Shown here: in pieces, positions 37,414 through 46,814 of the stretch | How positions within the stretch are numbered: the first letter of the stretch is position 1 | Layout: each line of letters starts with the position of its first letter | DNA from: Microbacterium sp. BH-3-3-3 | GTDB lineage: Bacteria > Actinomycetota > Actinomycetes > Actinomycetales > Microbacteriaceae | DNA length: 64,000 nt | NCBI RefSeq assembly: GCF_007679045.1 | Contig: NZ_VEFS01000007.1 | Location: forward strand, 111,383 to 175,382 | Direction: 5' to 3' | The notes under the pieces: generated by a model | Told to the model about the DNA's origin: nothing | What the model saw: only the letters and a program-made list of their open reading frames with translations | The model's database searches: none | Program-made: the position numbers and the translations under genes

Positions 37414-38775
37414 TCAGGACAGCTCGCCGGCCTCCAGCAGCTCGGTCACGAGCGCGGCGATGGCCGAGCGCTCCGAGCGCGTGAGGGTGACGTGCCCGAA
37501 CAGGCCGTGGCCCTTCAGCGTCTCGATCACCGAGGCGACGCCGTCGTGCCGACCGACCCGCAGGTTGTCGCGCTGGCCCACGTCGTGCGTCAGCACCACG
37601 CGGGAGTTCTGGCCGATGCGGCTCAGCACGGTCAGCAGCACGTTGCGCTCCAGGGACTGCGCCTCGTCGACGATCACGAACGCGTCGTGCAGCGACCGAC
37701 CGCGGATGTGGGTCAGGGGCAGCACCTCGAGCAGGCCGCGAGCCAGCACCTCCTCGAGGACGTTGCCCGAGACCACCGACCCGAGCGTGTCGAAGACGGC
37801 CTGACCCCAGGGCCCCATCTTCTCGGCCTGGTCGCCGGGGAGGTAGCCGAGCTCCTGACCGCCCACGGCGAACAGGGGGCGGAACACGATGATCTTCTTC
37901 TGCTGCTGGCGCTCCAGCACGGCCTCGAGCGCCGCGCAGAGGGCGAGGGCCGACTTGCCGGTTCCGGCGCGACCGCCGAGCGACACGATGCCGACCTCGG
38001 GATCGAGAAGCAGGTCGAGCGCGATGCGCTGCTCGGCGGAGCGGCCGTGCAGTCCGAAGGCGTCGCGGTCGCCGCGCACGAGGCGGTACTCCCCCTTGCC
38101 GGTCACGCGACCCAGGGCCGATCCGCGCTCGGAATGGATGACGAGGCCGGTGTTCACGGGCAGACCCGCCACGGCGGGGCTCACCCCGACCTCGGTCTCG
38201 TACAGGTCCGAGATCTCGTCGCCCGAGAGGTCGATCGTGGTGATGCCGGTCCAGCCCGAATCCATCGCCTGCTCGGCGAGGTATTCCTCGGTGCTGAGAC
38301 CGAGCGACGCCGCCTTGACGCGCATCGGCAGGTCTTTCGACACGACGGTGACCTCGGCGCCGTCCTTGGCGATGTTCATCGCGACCGCGAGGATGCGGCT
38401 GTCGTTGCCGCCGGTGCGCATGCCCGAGGGCAGCACGGAGGGGTCGGTGTTGTTCAGCTCGACGCGCAGCGTGCCGTCGTCTCCGACCGGCACGGGGAAG
38501 TCGAGGCGGCCGTGCTCGATGCGGAGTTCGTCGAGGTGGCGCAGGGCCTGTCGCGCGAAATAGCCGATCTCGGGGTCGTGACGTTTGCCCTCGAGTTCCA
38601 TGATCACCACGACGGGGATCACCACGGAGTTCTCCGCGAAGCGGAAGAACGCCCGGGGGTCGCTCAGCAGGACGGAGGTGTCCAGGACGTACGTACGCAG
38701 GGCCTGATCGGCTCCGGCTTCGGACTCGGTGCTCTCGACGACGTGACGCTGGTCGTACGGTGCTCGTGCAGTCAC
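37414..38775 (-). CDS. PIN domain plus PhoH-type ATPase
   Basis: About 453 residues. An N-terminal PIN nuclease domain ([18 protein letters not shown], then [11 protein letters not shown]) is joined to a PhoH helicase-like ATPase with Walker [10 protein letters not shown] and Walker [11 protein letters not shown]. Such PhoH2 proteins unwind and cut RNA in mycobacteria. The frame is open to 38832, but GTG 38775 has GGGAGTGG just upstream, so I prefer it; the alternative adds 19 residues. A 12-bp palindrome ACCCTCGAGGGT at 38901-38912 and a hairpin CGTGAAC/GTTCACG at 38941-38959 lie upstream. Confidence 0.9.
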   Translation of the reverse strand: MTARAPYDQRHVVESTESEAGADQALRTYVLDTSVLLSDPRAFFRFAENSVVIPVVVIMELEGKRHDPEIGYFARQALRHLDELRIEHGRLDFPVPVGDDGTLRVELNNTDPSVLPSGMRTGGNDSRILAVAMNIAKDGAEVTVVSKDLPMRVKAASLGLSTEEYLAEQAMDSGWTGITTIDLSGDEISDLYETEVGVSPAVAGLPVNTGLVIHSERGSALGRVTGKGEYRLVRGDRDAFGLHGRSAEQRIALDLLLDPEVGIVSLGGRAGTGKSALALCAALEAVLERQQQKKIIVFRPLFAVGGQELGYLPGDQAEKMGPWGQAVFDTLGSVVSGNVLEEVLARGLLEVLPLTHIRGRSLHDAFVIVDEAQSLERNVLLTVLSRIGQNSRVVLTHDVGQRDNLRVGRHDGVASVIETLKGHGLFGHVTLTRSERSAIAALVTELLEAGELS

Positions 38776-38900
38776 AACCCACTCCCGACCCGGGTGTTTC
38801 ACCCGGTTTTCACGAGTCGACCTGTGGGTCACGAGTCGCGATCCGAAGGTCGACTCGACCGGACTCCGTGTCCGATGTGATCACCGTACGACTCCGCGAC

Positions 38901-38959
38901 ACCCTCGAGGGTCGTTAACACGCCGCGAATGTGACGAGTTCGTGAACAGCGCGTTCACG
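38901..38959. promoter_or_regulatory. Two palindromes between uppS and the PIN-PhoH gene
   Basis: ACCCTCGAGGGT (38901-38912) is a perfect palindrome and CGTGAAC-AGCGC-GTTCACG (38941-38959) a 7-bp hairpin, in the 263-bp gap that holds the PIN-PhoH promoter. They could be operators or a terminator for uppS, which ends at 39039. Function is unproven. Confidence 0.4.
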
Positions 38960-39038
38960 CGTCTCGCAGCCGTGAAGTAGTTCACCGGATGCCGCTCGGG
39001 CACCCGTGCGCGCGACCGGGCGGCCGGCCGGGTGGGTG

Positions 39039-39821
39039 CTACTGACCGAACCGGCGGTCGCGCGCCGCGAAGTCGCGGATGGCGCGGAGGAAGTCCACCT
39101 CGCGCAGGTCGGGGCCGAGAGCCTCGACGAAATAGAACTCCGAGTGGGCCGACTGCCACAGCAGGAAGTCGCTGAGCCGCTGCTCCCCCGACGTGCGGAT
39201 CACGAGGTCGGGGTCCGCCTGGCCACCGGTGTAGAGGTGCTCGCCGATCTGCTCGGGGGTGAGACTCACGGCGAGCTCTTCGAGCGACCCGCCCGACTCG
39301 TCGTGCTTGACGATGATCGAGCGCACGGCATCCACGATCTCGCTCCGCCCGCCGTAGCCGACGGCGAGGTTGACGTGCAGACCCTTGTGGCCGCGGGTGC
39401 GCTCCGTCGCCTCGTGCAGCACTTCGGCGAGCTCGGGCGGCAGGCCCTCGGCGCGACCGACGTGCTGGACCCGCCAGTTCGGCTCGCGCGAAAGCTCTCC
39501 CGCGAGCTGCGCGATGATCTCGAGCAGCTCCTGCAGTTCTTTGCTGTCGCGCTTGACGAGGTTGTCGTTGGAGAGCAGGTAGAGCGACACGACCTCGATG
39601 CCGAGGTCGTCGCACCAGCGCAGGAACTCGTGCATCTTCGCGGCACCCGCGCGGTGACCGTGCGCGGCGCTGTCGTAGCCGAGCTGGCGCGCCCAACGAC
39701 GATTGCCGTCGATCATCATCGCGACGTGGTGCGGCACGGTGGTCGGCATGCGCCGGCGCAGGCGCGAGATGTAGAGACGGTAGAGGGGACCCCGCCCCTC
39801 GTTCTTCCGCTCGCGCGCCAC
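39039..39821 (-). CDS. uppS: Isoprenyl (undecaprenyl/decaprenyl) diphosphate synthase, cis type
   Basis: A 260-residue cis-prenyltransferase. The active-site Asp38 is in MMIDGNRRWA. GHRAGAAKMHEFL, then LYLLSNDN and the C-terminal DLVIRTSGEQRLSDFLLWQ, are all family signatures. It makes the lipid carrier for cell-wall polymers from isopentenyl diphosphate, the product of the IspH pathway. The GTG start at 39821 diverges from the hemolysin III gene. Product chain length cannot be read off the sequence. Confidence 0.95.
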   Translation of the reverse strand: MARERKNEGRGPLYRLYISRLRRRMPTTVPHHVAMMIDGNRRWARQLGYDSAAHGHRAGAAKMHEFLRWCDDLGIEVVSLYLLSNDNLVKRDSKELQELLEIIAQLAGELSREPNWRVQHVGRAEGLPPELAEVLHEATERTRGHKGLHVNLAVGYGGRSEIVDAVRSIIVKHDESGGSLEELAVSLTPEQIGEHLYTGGQADPDLVIRTSGEQRLSDFLLWQSAHSEFYFVEALGPDLREVDFLRAIRDFAARDRRFGQ

Positions 39822-39941
39822 CCGCCTACGCTACCGCGTCGAGGCCTTCCCCTCGTATCCCGGGTGGTCGATTCCTGGGGGAAGGGTGAGCATCGGTTCA
39901 TGTTCCCTGCGGCGCATGGGAGCAGACGTAATCTCGGAAGG

Positions 39942-40667
39942 GTGACGAGTTCCACCCCGGCCGACGGCCCCGACATGCCCCAGCTCCCCCTCCTCGAAGC
40001 GGGGGCCCTCGGCGCGCAGAAGGACATGAAGCCGACCTGGCGCGGATGGATCCACGCCGGCACGTTCCCCGTCGCGATCGTCGCCGGCATCGTCCTGATC
40101 GCCCTCGCCCAGGGCACTCCCGCCAAGTGGGCCGCAGCAGTGTTCATGGTGACGTCGATGCTGCTGTTCGGCAACTCGGCGCTCTACCACCGCTTCACCT
40201 GGAAGCCGAAGATGCTGGCCGTGCTCAAGCGCATCGACCACGCCAACATCTTCCTGCTGATCGCCGGCACGTACACCCCGCTGGCGGTCCTGGCCCTACC
40301 GACCCCCAAGACCACGCTGCTGCTGTCGATCGTGTGGGGTGGGGCGATCCTCGGCATCCTGTTCCGCGTCTTCTGGATCAACGCGCCGCGCTGGCTCTAC
40401 GTCGCGCTGTACCTCGCGCTCGGCTGGGCCGCTGTGATGTACCTCGGCGACCTGCTCGCGGCGAACGTGGCGATGATGGTGCTGGTCGTCGTCGGCGGCC
40501 TGCTCTACACGGCCGGGGCGATCGTCTACGCCCTCAAGAAGCCCAACCCATGGCCGGGGCACTTCGGGTTCCACGAGATCTTCCACGTGTGCACCGTGCT
40601 GGCGTTCCTCTGCCACTGGACGGCGTGCCTGCTCATCTCGCTCGCCCCCGCGTACCACGGGGGCTGA
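39942..40667 (+). CDS. Hemolysin III family (PAQR/YqfA-like) membrane protein
   Basis: A 241-residue, seven-helix protein. Conserved metal-site residues appear in NSALYHRFTW, RIDHANIFLLIAGTYTP and at the end in FHEIFHVCTVLAFLCH. Relatives range from bacterial hemolysin III to adiponectin receptors, and some hydrolyse lipids; the function here is unknown. GTG 39942 lies 6 bp after a TAATCT box, so it looks leaderless. It diverges from uppS. Confidence 0.9.
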   Translation: MTSSTPADGPDMPQLPLLEAGALGAQKDMKPTWRGWIHAGTFPVAIVAGIVLIALAQGTPAKWAAAVFMVTSMLLFGNSALYHRFTWKPKMLAVLKRIDHANIFLLIAGTYTPLAVLALPTPKTTLLLSIVWGGAILGILFRVFWINAPRWLYVALYLALGWAAVMYLGDLLAANVAMMVLVVVGGLLYTAGAIVYALKKPNPWPGHFGFHEIFHVCTVLAFLCHWTACLLISLAPAYHGG

Positions 40668-40777
40668 TCCCGCCCCGCGTCGCGCGTGAGTTCGTCGCGT
40701 GCGGGCCACCCGAGCGGCGCGCCGCGGCGACTCGTACGGCGACAGCGGTTCCGGATGCCGGGGACCCCGGCAACGAC

Positions 40778-41053
40778 TCAGCTGCGAGGAGCGGCCGGGT
40801 CGATGTCCTGGTCGTCGACCGTGCTGGCATTCTCGGCGGCGCGGGCCTGCTCTTCCGCATCCAGCTCGGCGTTCACTTCCTCGCGGTAACGGCCGCGGCG
40901 GATGCGGCGCAGCATGTCCCACACGAGCAGGAAGACCGCGACGCCGATGAAGGCGATCGCGGCGAAGCCGAGCGGCCCGGGCGTGACGATCGACTCGTCG
41001 GGGGTGACGACCGGGGAGGGTGTGGTCGCGAGAGCGACGATCACGGGAAGCAT
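40778..41053 (-). CDS. Small single-helix membrane protein, 91 aa
   Basis: A membrane helix at about 27-47 (GPLGFAAIAFIGVAVFLLVWDM) is followed by a basic RRIRRGRYREEV segment and an acidic Glu/Ala tail. I do not recognise a function; similar short proteins are common in this family of bacteria. ATG 41053. It diverges from the DUF4307 gene at 41117. Confidence 0.75.
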   Translation of the reverse strand: MLPVIVALATTPSPVVTPDESIVTPGPLGFAAIAFIGVAVFLLVWDMLRRIRRGRYREEVNAELDAEEQARAAENASTVDDQDIDPAAPRS

Positions 41054-41116
41054 GGAGTCCTTCGGTCCGGGCGGAAGCGCGTAGCCTGGAACTCCAGCCT
41101 AAAGCCCGGAGAGACC

Positions 41117-41512
41117 ATGACGACGCAAGCCCTGCTCGATGACCGCTACGGGCGCACGCGCTCCCCGCGGCGCCGCATCCTGGGCTGGACGATCGTCGCG
41201 GTCCTGGCACTGAGCGCGATCGGCTACCTCGGGTGGACGACCTTCGCCAGCAGCGCCGCTTCGGTCACCGCGACCGACACCGGGTTCACCGTCGAGAACG
41301 ACAAGTCCGTGTCGGCCACGTTCCAGATCACCGGCCCCACCGGACAACCTGTCGCCTGCGCCCTCGAAGCCCGCGACGAAGACCACGGCACCGTGGGCTG
41401 GCGGGTCGTGGAGTACCCGGCATCCGAGGATCACACCCGCGCCTTCACCGAGACGATTCCCACGCTTTCCCTGGCGACGACAGGTTTTGTCAACGCTTGC
41501 TGGGTACCGTAA
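41117..41512 (+). CDS. DUF4307 membrane-anchored protein
   Basis: A 131-residue protein. The N-terminus TTQALLDDRYGRTRSPRRR is typical of DUF4307, followed by one membrane helix (about 24-44) and an extracellular beta domain ending FVNACWVP. Function unknown; usually next to greA in actinobacteria, as here. CCCGGAGAG lies before ATG 41117. Confidence 0.85.
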   Translation: MTTQALLDDRYGRTRSPRRRILGWTIVAVLALSAIGYLGWTTFASSAASVTATDTGFTVENDKSVSATFQITGPTGQPVACALEARDEDHGTVGWRVVEYPASEDHTRAFTETIPTLSLATTGFVNACWVP

Positions 41513-41529
41513 ACTCGTAGGTCAGGAAG

Positions 41530-41552
41530 CGCCCCGGCTCGATGCCGGGGCG
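41530..41552 (+). terminator. Hairpin between DUF4307 gene and greA
   Basis: CGCCCCGGC (41530-41538) with GCCGGGGCG (41544-41552), 5-nt loop, then TTCG. It could end the DUF4307 transcript or attenuate reading into greA. Confidence 0.75.
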
Positions 41553-41618
41553 TTCGACATATCCCCCGCCGACGGCCCGAAAACGCATCGCCGTCTGCGC
41601 CTCGACGAAGGAGTACCC

Positions 41619-42110
41619 GTGTCCAACGACGCTCAGGTGACGTTCCTCACGCAAGACGCCTACGACCGCCTCCACAACGAGCTCGAGCACCTCTCTACGA
41701 CGGGTCGCGAAGAGATCGCCAAGCGCATCGAGGTCGCACGCGAAGAGGGAGACCTCAAGGAGAACGGCGGCTACCACGCCGCCAAAGACGAGCAGGGCAA
41801 GCAGGAAGCCCGCATCCGCACCCTCCAGCAGCTGCTCAAAGACGCCAAGGTCGGCGAGGCCCCCGAGAGCCACGGCGTGGTCGAGTCGGGCACCGTCGTG
41901 ACGGCGATCGTCGCCGGCGGCGAAGAGAAGTTCCTTCTCGGCAACCGCGAGATCGCCGCGAATTCCGAGCTCGACGTCTACAGCGAGGCGTCCCCCCTCG
42001 GTGCCGCCATCATGGGGCTCAAAGAGGGCGACAAGGGTTCGTACACCGCGCCCAACGGCAAAGAGATCTCGGTCGAGGTCGTGAAGGTCGAGACCTACTC
42101 GGGTCAGTGA
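41619..42110 (+). CDS. greA: Transcription elongation factor GreA
   Basis: A 163-residue factor. The N-terminal coiled coil contains the tip acids in REEGDLKENGGYHAAKDEQGKQEARI, which reach into the RNA polymerase channel to stimulate transcript cleavage. The C-terminal FKBP-like domain includes EASPLGAAIMGLKEGD. GTG 41619 has AAGGAG 6 bp upstream. The frame extends back over the upstream hairpin but without a plausible start. Confidence 0.96.
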   Translation: MSNDAQVTFLTQDAYDRLHNELEHLSTTGREEIAKRIEVAREEGDLKENGGYHAAKDEQGKQEARIRTLQQLLKDAKVGEAPESHGVVESGTVVTAIVAGGEEKFLLGNREIAANSELDVYSEASPLGAAIMGLKEGDKGSYTAPNGKEISVEVVKVETYSGQ

Positions 42111-42124
42111 CCCGCTGACTCCTC

Positions 42125-42162
42125 GCGAGCCGCTCCCCCGTCGTCGGGTGGGCGGCTCGCGA
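42125..42162 (+). terminator. Terminator of greA
   Basis: CGCGAGCCG (42125-42133) pairs with CGGCTCGCG (42154-42162) across a GC-rich loop, 15 bp after the stop, followed by ACGTTTCC. Confidence 0.8.
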
Positions 42163-42180
42163 CGTTTCCGCGGACTCTAC

Positions 42181-42249
42181 GGTTTGGGGCGGATTCCGCC
42201 GCTCGGGGCGGATGATGCTCGCCCCGAACGGAGAAATGCGCCCCAAACC
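42181..42249. repeat. Nested double inverted repeat in the greA-ilvA gap
   Basis: Outer arms GGTTTGGGGCG (42181-42191) and CGCCCCAAACC (42239-42249) enclose inner arms TCGGGGCG (42203-42210) and CGCCCCGA (42220-42227). All four arms share GGGGCG/CGCCCC. It lies between convergent genes beyond the greA terminator. No protein frame explains it. Confidence 0.75.
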
Positions 42250-42363
42250 TCGCGCAACGCGCGACAACGACCGCGCCCTCCAGCGCACGCCCGCCACGTG
42301 CCCGCACAGCCCGCGAAGCGCGCCCGCGTCAGAACCGGACCCGACCGGCCCGGCGCCGGACAC

Positions 42364-43593
42364 TCAGTTCGGAACGACGGTCGCGATGAACCCGGCGTCT
42401 TCGAGCGTCTGGATCACGAGGGCGCGGTGCTCCTCGCCGCGCGTCTCGACGCTCAGCTGCAGGATGACCTCGCTGATCTGCAGGCCCTGCCCGTGGCGCG
42501 TGTGCAGCACCTCGATGACGTTCGCGCCGACGCCGGCGAGCAGCTCCGACACGCGGGCCAGCTGCCCGGGGCGGTCGGGAAGCGGGATGCGCAGCGACAT
42601 GTAGCGACCAGATGCCGAGAGCCCGTGCGCCACGACGCGCTGCAGCAGCAGCGGGTCGATGTTGCCGCCCGAGAGGATCGTGACCGTGGGGCCACTGGCG
42701 TTCACCTTGCCCGCGAGGATCGCGGCCACACCGACGGCTCCCGCGGGTTCGACGACCTGCTTGGCGCGCTCGAGCAGAACGAGCAGCGCTCGCGCGATGT
42801 CGTCCTCGGTCACGGTGACGACCTCGTCGACGTACTGGCGGATGAGTTCGAACGGCAGGTCGCCCGGGCGGGCGACGGCGATGCCGTCGGCGATCGTCGG
42901 CGTCGTCTCGACCTGCATCGGATACCCCGCGGCGAGCGATGACGGGTAGGCCGCGGAATTGTGCGCCTGCACGCCGATCACGCGCACCGTCCGCCCCTCG
43001 GCGGCTGCGCGGGCCTTGACCGCCGCAGCGACGCCCGCGGCGAGGCCTCCCCCGCCGATCCCGACGATCACGGTCTCGAGGTCGGGCATGTCTTCGACGA
43101 GCTCGAGTCCGAGCGTCCCCTGGCCCACGATGATGTCGCGGTGGTCGAACGGGTGGATCAGTACGGCGCCCGTGCGCTCGGCGAACTCCGCCGCGAGGCG
43201 CAGGGGCGTCTCGACGGTCGCGCCCTCGAGGATGACCTCGGCGCCGTACCCCCGCGTCGCCAGCAGCTTGGGCACGGGAACGCCCAACGGCATGAAGATC
43301 GTCGCCGAGATGCCCAGCTGCTGCGCGGCCAGGGCGACCCCCTGCGCGTGATTGCCGGCGGATGCCGCGACCACGCCGCGCGCGCGCTCCTCGGTGGACA
43401 GCCGCGAAAGGCGGTAGCTCGCCCCGCGGATCTTGAACGACCCCGTACGCTGCAGGTTCTCGAGCTTGAGGTTGACCGGCACGCCGAGGAGCTCGGTCAG
43501 GTGCAGGGACTCGTCGAGCGGCGTGCGCGTGATGATGCCGCGCAGGTTCTGCGCGGCATCTTCGAACTCGGCCAGAGTGGGAGTGTCGTTCAT
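42364..43593 (-). CDS. ilvA: Threonine ammonia-lyase with ACT domain
   Basis: A 409-residue PLP enzyme. The Schiff-base Lys54 is in RTGSFKIRGA; the Gly loop is VGIGGGGLAAG, and TILSGGNIDP follows. A C-terminal ACT domain (about 325-405, LRIPLPDRPGQLARVSELL) would bind an amino acid effector. It deaminates threonine to 2-oxobutanoate, feeding isoleucine synthesis or threonine breakdown; a single ACT domain is more typical of the shorter, catabolic-type enzyme. ATG 43593 follows AAGGAG and overlaps the AI-2E gene stop by 4 bp. Confidence 0.92.
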   Translation of the reverse strand: MNDTPTLAEFEDAAQNLRGIITRTPLDESLHLTELLGVPVNLKLENLQRTGSFKIRGASYRLSRLSTEERARGVVAASAGNHAQGVALAAQQLGISATIFMPLGVPVPKLLATRGYGAEVILEGATVETPLRLAAEFAERTGAVLIHPFDHRDIIVGQGTLGLELVEDMPDLETVIVGIGGGGLAAGVAAAVKARAAAEGRTVRVIGVQAHNSAAYPSSLAAGYPMQVETTPTIADGIAVARPGDLPFELIRQYVDEVVTVTEDDIARALLVLLERAKQVVEPAGAVGVAAILAGKVNASGPTVTILSGGNIDPLLLQRVVAHGLSASGRYMSLRIPLPDRPGQLARVSELLAGVGANVIEVLHTRHGQGLQISEVILQLSVETRGEEHRALVIQTLEDAGFIATVVPN

Positions 43594-44780
43594 GATCTCC
43601 TTCCGCGCTCGCGCGGGACGGTCCGCCAGATGAGATCCGGGGAAGCGAGGGGGTCGCCGGTGCGCTGCCAGGCCTTGGTGCTGAGGTACACGGCCACGAC
43701 GTTGACGAACGCCGCCAGGGGCACCGCGAACAGGGCGCCGGCGATCCCACCGACCATCGCCCCACCGGCGACGACGAGCACGACGGCGAGGGGGTGCACC
43801 TTCACGGCGGAGCCCATGAGGATCGGCTGCAGGATGTGGCTCTCGATCTGCTGCACGGCCAGCACGACGATGAGCATGAACAGGGCGATCAGCGGGCCGT
43901 TGTAGACCAGGGCGATGAAGACGGCGAGGGCCCCGGTGGCGACGGCACCTACGAACGGGATGAACGCGCCGAGGAACACCAGGACGGCGATGGGGATCGA
44001 CAGCGGCACGCCGAGCAGGAAGGCGCCGAGGCCGATGCCGATCGCGTCGATCGTGGCGACGAGAAGCTGCGTGCGCGCGTAGCTCTTCACGGTGCGCCAG
44101 CCCGCGCGACCGGCGCCGTCGACGGCGGGACGCGCGACACGGGGGAACAACCGGGTCGTCCAGCGCCAGATGCCGCCGCCGTCGGCGAGAAGGCAGAGCA
44201 GGATGAACAGCGTCAGCAGCACGCCCGTGCCGACGTGGCCGATCGTCGTGCCGATGGCCAGCGCGCCGGTCCAGAGCACTTCGGCCTGTTGCTGCAGGAA
44301 CGTGCCCGCCTGTCGCAGGCCGTCGTCGATCTGCTGGGCGCTCAAGTGCAGCGGGCCGTCGATGAGGTACTGGCGGAACTGCGTGACGGCCTCGACGGTG
44401 CGCTGACGGACCGAGCCGAACTCGCGGGTGATCTGCCAGACGGCCAGCCACACGAGGCCCGAGATCACGGCGATCGTGCCCAGGACCGTGACGACGATGG
44501 CCAGCCACTTCGGCCACCGATGGCGCAGCAGGAACGAGAAGGCCGGCCACACCAGCGCGGTGATGAGCACCGCGATGAGAAGCGGCACGACCAGCAGCTT
44601 CAGCTGGATGACCACGAACACCACGACGGCGAGAGCGGCGGCGATGACGAGCAGGCGCCACGCGTAAGCGGTCGCTTGGCGCAGTGCCGGCGGCACCGGA
44701 GGTTGCAGGTCGCTCGAGACGGTGCGCCGCTTGAGGGCGTCGAGGAACGATCCGCGAGGTTCGGGATCGGTGCCGCTCAT
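43590..44780 (-). CDS. AI-2E family transporter (PerM/TqsA-like permease)
   Basis: A 396-residue membrane protein with eight or so helices; the family's central loop and the C-terminal GAFIPFVGAVATGALA and QQIESHILQPILMGS segments are clear. Family members export autoinducer-2 or act as sodium/proton antiporters; the substrate here is unknown. It is upstream of, and coupled by a 4-bp overlap to, ilvA. That pairing could mean export of a small metabolite, but it may be chance operon formation. Confidence 0.88.
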   Translation of the reverse strand: MSGTDPEPRGSFLDALKRRTVSSDLQPPVPPALRQATAYAWRLLVIAAALAVVVFVVIQLKLLVVPLLIAVLITALVWPAFSFLLRHRWPKWLAIVVTVLGTIAVISGLVWLAVWQITREFGSVRQRTVEAVTQFRQYLIDGPLHLSAQQIDDGLRQAGTFLQQQAEVLWTGALAIGTTIGHVGTGVLLTLFILLCLLADGGGIWRWTTRLFPRVARPAVDGAGRAGWRTVKSYARTQLLVATIDAIGIGLGAFLLGVPLSIPIAVLVFLGAFIPFVGAVATGALAVFIALVYNGPLIALFMLIVVLAVQQIESHILQPILMGSAVKVHPLAVVLVVAGGAMVGGIAGALFAVPLAAFVNVVAVYLSTKAWQRTGDPLASPDLIWRTVPRERGRRS

Positions 44781-44821
44781 CCCGTCAGCCTACCGCCGCC
44801 CTCCGAGGTGGATCGCCGAGC

Positions 44822-46093
44822 ATGTCGGAGCTCGCCGATACGGTGACAGACATGACCACGACGCTCCGCCGCGCCGATGCGCGCCGCATCGCTCTGGCCG
44901 CTCAGGGCTTCGCCCGCCCCCGGCCCGACGCCGTCGGCACGCGTCAGATCACCGGCGCCCTGCACCGCATGCGCATCCTGCAGATCGACTCGGTCAACGT
45001 CTTCTCGCGCTCGCACTACATGCCGTTGTTCGCACGCCTCGGGGCGTACGACACCGCTCTGCTCGACAAGCTCGCCTTCGCCCGTCGTCCGTCCTGGGTG
45101 GAGTCGTGGGCGCACGTCGCCTCGCTGGTGTCGGTCGACGACTGGCCGCTGCTGCAATTCCGGCGCGACGACCTGCGAGCCAAGTACGGGCACGACGCCT
45201 GGGCCGAGGCCAACCAGCCCCTGCTGCAGTGGCTGCGCGACGAACTGGCCGATCGCGGGCCCCTGCGTCCGGCCGAGATCGATCACGACGCGCGCAGCGG
45301 ATCACGTGGCTCCTGGTGGGGCTGGGACGACGTCAAGAACGGCTTGGAACGCCTGTGGCTGTTCGGCGAGGTCGCCATCGCGGGGCGCCGCGGCTTCGAG
45401 CGGCGCTACGCCCTGGCATCCCACGTCCTCCCCGCCTCCGTCCTCGATACGGCGGTCCCCCGCGGCGAGGCCATCCGCGAGCTCGTCCGGCGCGCCGCCA
45501 TGGCGTACGGCGTGGCCACGGCATCCGACCTCGCCGACTACTGGCGCATCCGAGACCGTCCCGCCGTTCTCGCCGGCATCCGCGATCTCGTCGCCAGCGG
45601 CGAGCTCCTGCCTGTCGAGGTCGACGGGTGGCGCATCGCCGGGCGTCCGGCGAAGGCGTGGCTGCACCGCGATGCCGCCCGCCCGCGACGCATCGATGCG
45701 GCGGCGATCCTCACCCCCTTCGACCCGGTGGTGTGGTTCCGCGATCGCGCCGAGAGGCTGTTCGACTTCGACTACCGCATCGAGATCTACACGCCCGCGC
45801 CCCAGCGCCGGTTCGGCTATTACTCGCTGCCCGTGCTCGTCGGCGACGACGTCGTGGGCCGTATCGATCTGAAGGCCGATCGCGCCGACAGCGCCTTGCG
45901 CGTCCAGTCGGCGTGGTGGGAGCCCGGAGCACCACCCGAGGCCGCGGAGCGCGTCGCGGCCGAACTGCGCACGGCCGCCCGCTGGCAGGGCCTCGAACGC
46001 GTCACCGTGTCGCGCTGGGGCGACGCGGCCGACCAGATCGCCGGGGCACTGATGGCCGACCGGCACGATCACCCCGACGGGCGCACCAACTGA
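44822..46093 (+). CDS. YcaQ/AlkZ-type winged-helix DNA glycosylase
   Basis: A 423-residue HTH_42 family protein made of tandem winged helices. The conserved LQIDSVNVFSRSHYMPLF holds the Gln-x-Asp motif that is catalytic in YcaQ-type glycosylases. ILTPFDPVVWFRDRAERLFDFDYRIE is the second family block. These enzymes unhook interstrand crosslinks or alkylated bases. ATG 44822 is used, but ATG 44852 (MTTTLRRADARRIA) is equally likely. It diverges from the AI-2E gene and converges on lemA. Confidence 0.9.
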   Translation: MSELADTVTDMTTTLRRADARRIALAAQGFARPRPDAVGTRQITGALHRMRILQIDSVNVFSRSHYMPLFARLGAYDTALLDKLAFARRPSWVESWAHVASLVSVDDWPLLQFRRDDLRAKYGHDAWAEANQPLLQWLRDELADRGPLRPAEIDHDARSGSRGSWWGWDDVKNGLERLWLFGEVAIAGRRGFERRYALASHVLPASVLDTAVPRGEAIRELVRRAAMAYGVATASDLADYWRIRDRPAVLAGIRDLVASGELLPVEVDGWRIAGRPAKAWLHRDAARPRRIDAAAILTPFDPVVWFRDRAERLFDFDYRIEIYTPAPQRRFGYYSLPVLVGDDVVGRIDLKADRADSALRVQSAWWEPGAPPEAAERVAAELRTAARWQGLERVTVSRWGDAADQIAGALMADRHDHPDGRTN

Positions 46094-46094
46094 A

Positions 46095-46128
46095 ACGCGC
46101 CCCCTCTGCCGAAGCGGAGGGGGCGCGT
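46095..46128. terminator. Bidirectional terminator between the YcaQ-like gene and lemA
   Basis: Perfect 12-bp stem, ACGCGCCCCCTC (46095-46106) with GAGGGGGCGCGT (46117-46128), 10-nt loop, placed directly between the two convergent stop codons. Confidence 0.9.
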
Positions 46129-46132
46129 GAGA

Positions 46133-46702
46133 TCAGAACTGCACGCGTGGCGGTTCCGAGATGGCGGCGCCGTCGACCACCTCGAAGAACTCGCGCTCGT
46201 GGAAGCCGAGCTGGCGCGCGAAGAGGTTGTTGGGGAACACCTTGATCTTGGTGTTCAGCTCGCGGACACCGCCGTTGTAGAACCGGCGCGACGCCTGGAT
46301 CTTGTCTTCGGTGTCGACGATCGAGTGCTGCAGCTGCAGGAAGTTCTGGCTGGCCTGCAGCTGCGGGTACGCCTCGGCGACCGCGAACAGCGACTTCAGC
46401 GCCTGCTGCATGTGCCCCTCGGCGACACCGGCCTCAGCGGGGCTCTGCGCCGAGAGCGTCTCGGCGCGCGCTCGCGTGACGTTCTCGAAGACGGCCTTCT
46501 CGTGGGCGGCGTAGCCCTTCACCGTCTCGATGAGGTTGGGCAGCAGGTCGGCGCGCCGCTTCAGCTGGACGGTGATGTCGCTCCACGCTTCGTCCACGCG
46601 CACGTTGAGCGCGACGAGGGCGTTGTAGGTGGCCCACAGGTAGATGCCGGCGATCACCAGAATGCCGACGATCACGATGACCGGTACGAGCCACTCCCAC
46701 AT
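46133..46702 (-). CDS. LemA family protein
   Basis: A 189-residue protein with an N-terminal membrane helix (about 4-26) and a four-helix cytoplasmic or surface domain. Family signatures include YNALVALNVRVDEAWSDI, QLKRRADLLPNLIETVKGYA, and FYNGGVRELNTKIKVFPNN. The molecular role is unknown. ATG 46702; the longer frame crosses the tRNA-proximal region and is rejected. No partner TPM-domain gene is present. Confidence 0.93.
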   Translation of the reverse strand: MWEWLVPVIVIVGILVIAGIYLWATYNALVALNVRVDEAWSDITVQLKRRADLLPNLIETVKGYAAHEKAVFENVTRARAETLSAQSPAEAGVAEGHMQQALKSLFAVAEAYPQLQASQNFLQLQHSIVDTEDKIQASRRFYNGGVRELNTKIKVFPNNLFARQLGFHEREFFEVVDGAAISEPPRVQF

Positions 46703-46814
46703 AAGTCCCCACACTCCGTTCGAGAGATTGCCCTTCAGTGTAACCGCGGGGTGACGACGGTTACGGAGCAGGGTGAGGACTCCCAGGCGATGCGGAGAGC
46801 GCTGTATCGTTCGC

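Noticed and set aside
41513..41618. Riboswitch or attenuator ahead of greA
   Set aside because: Only one simple hairpin is visible, with no conserved aptamer-like pattern; a terminator for the upstream gene explains it.
42019..42363. A 114-codon minus-strand gene between greA and ilvA
   Set aside because: It overlaps greA and the nested inverted repeats, has Arg/Pro/Ser-rich shadow composition and no ribosome site.
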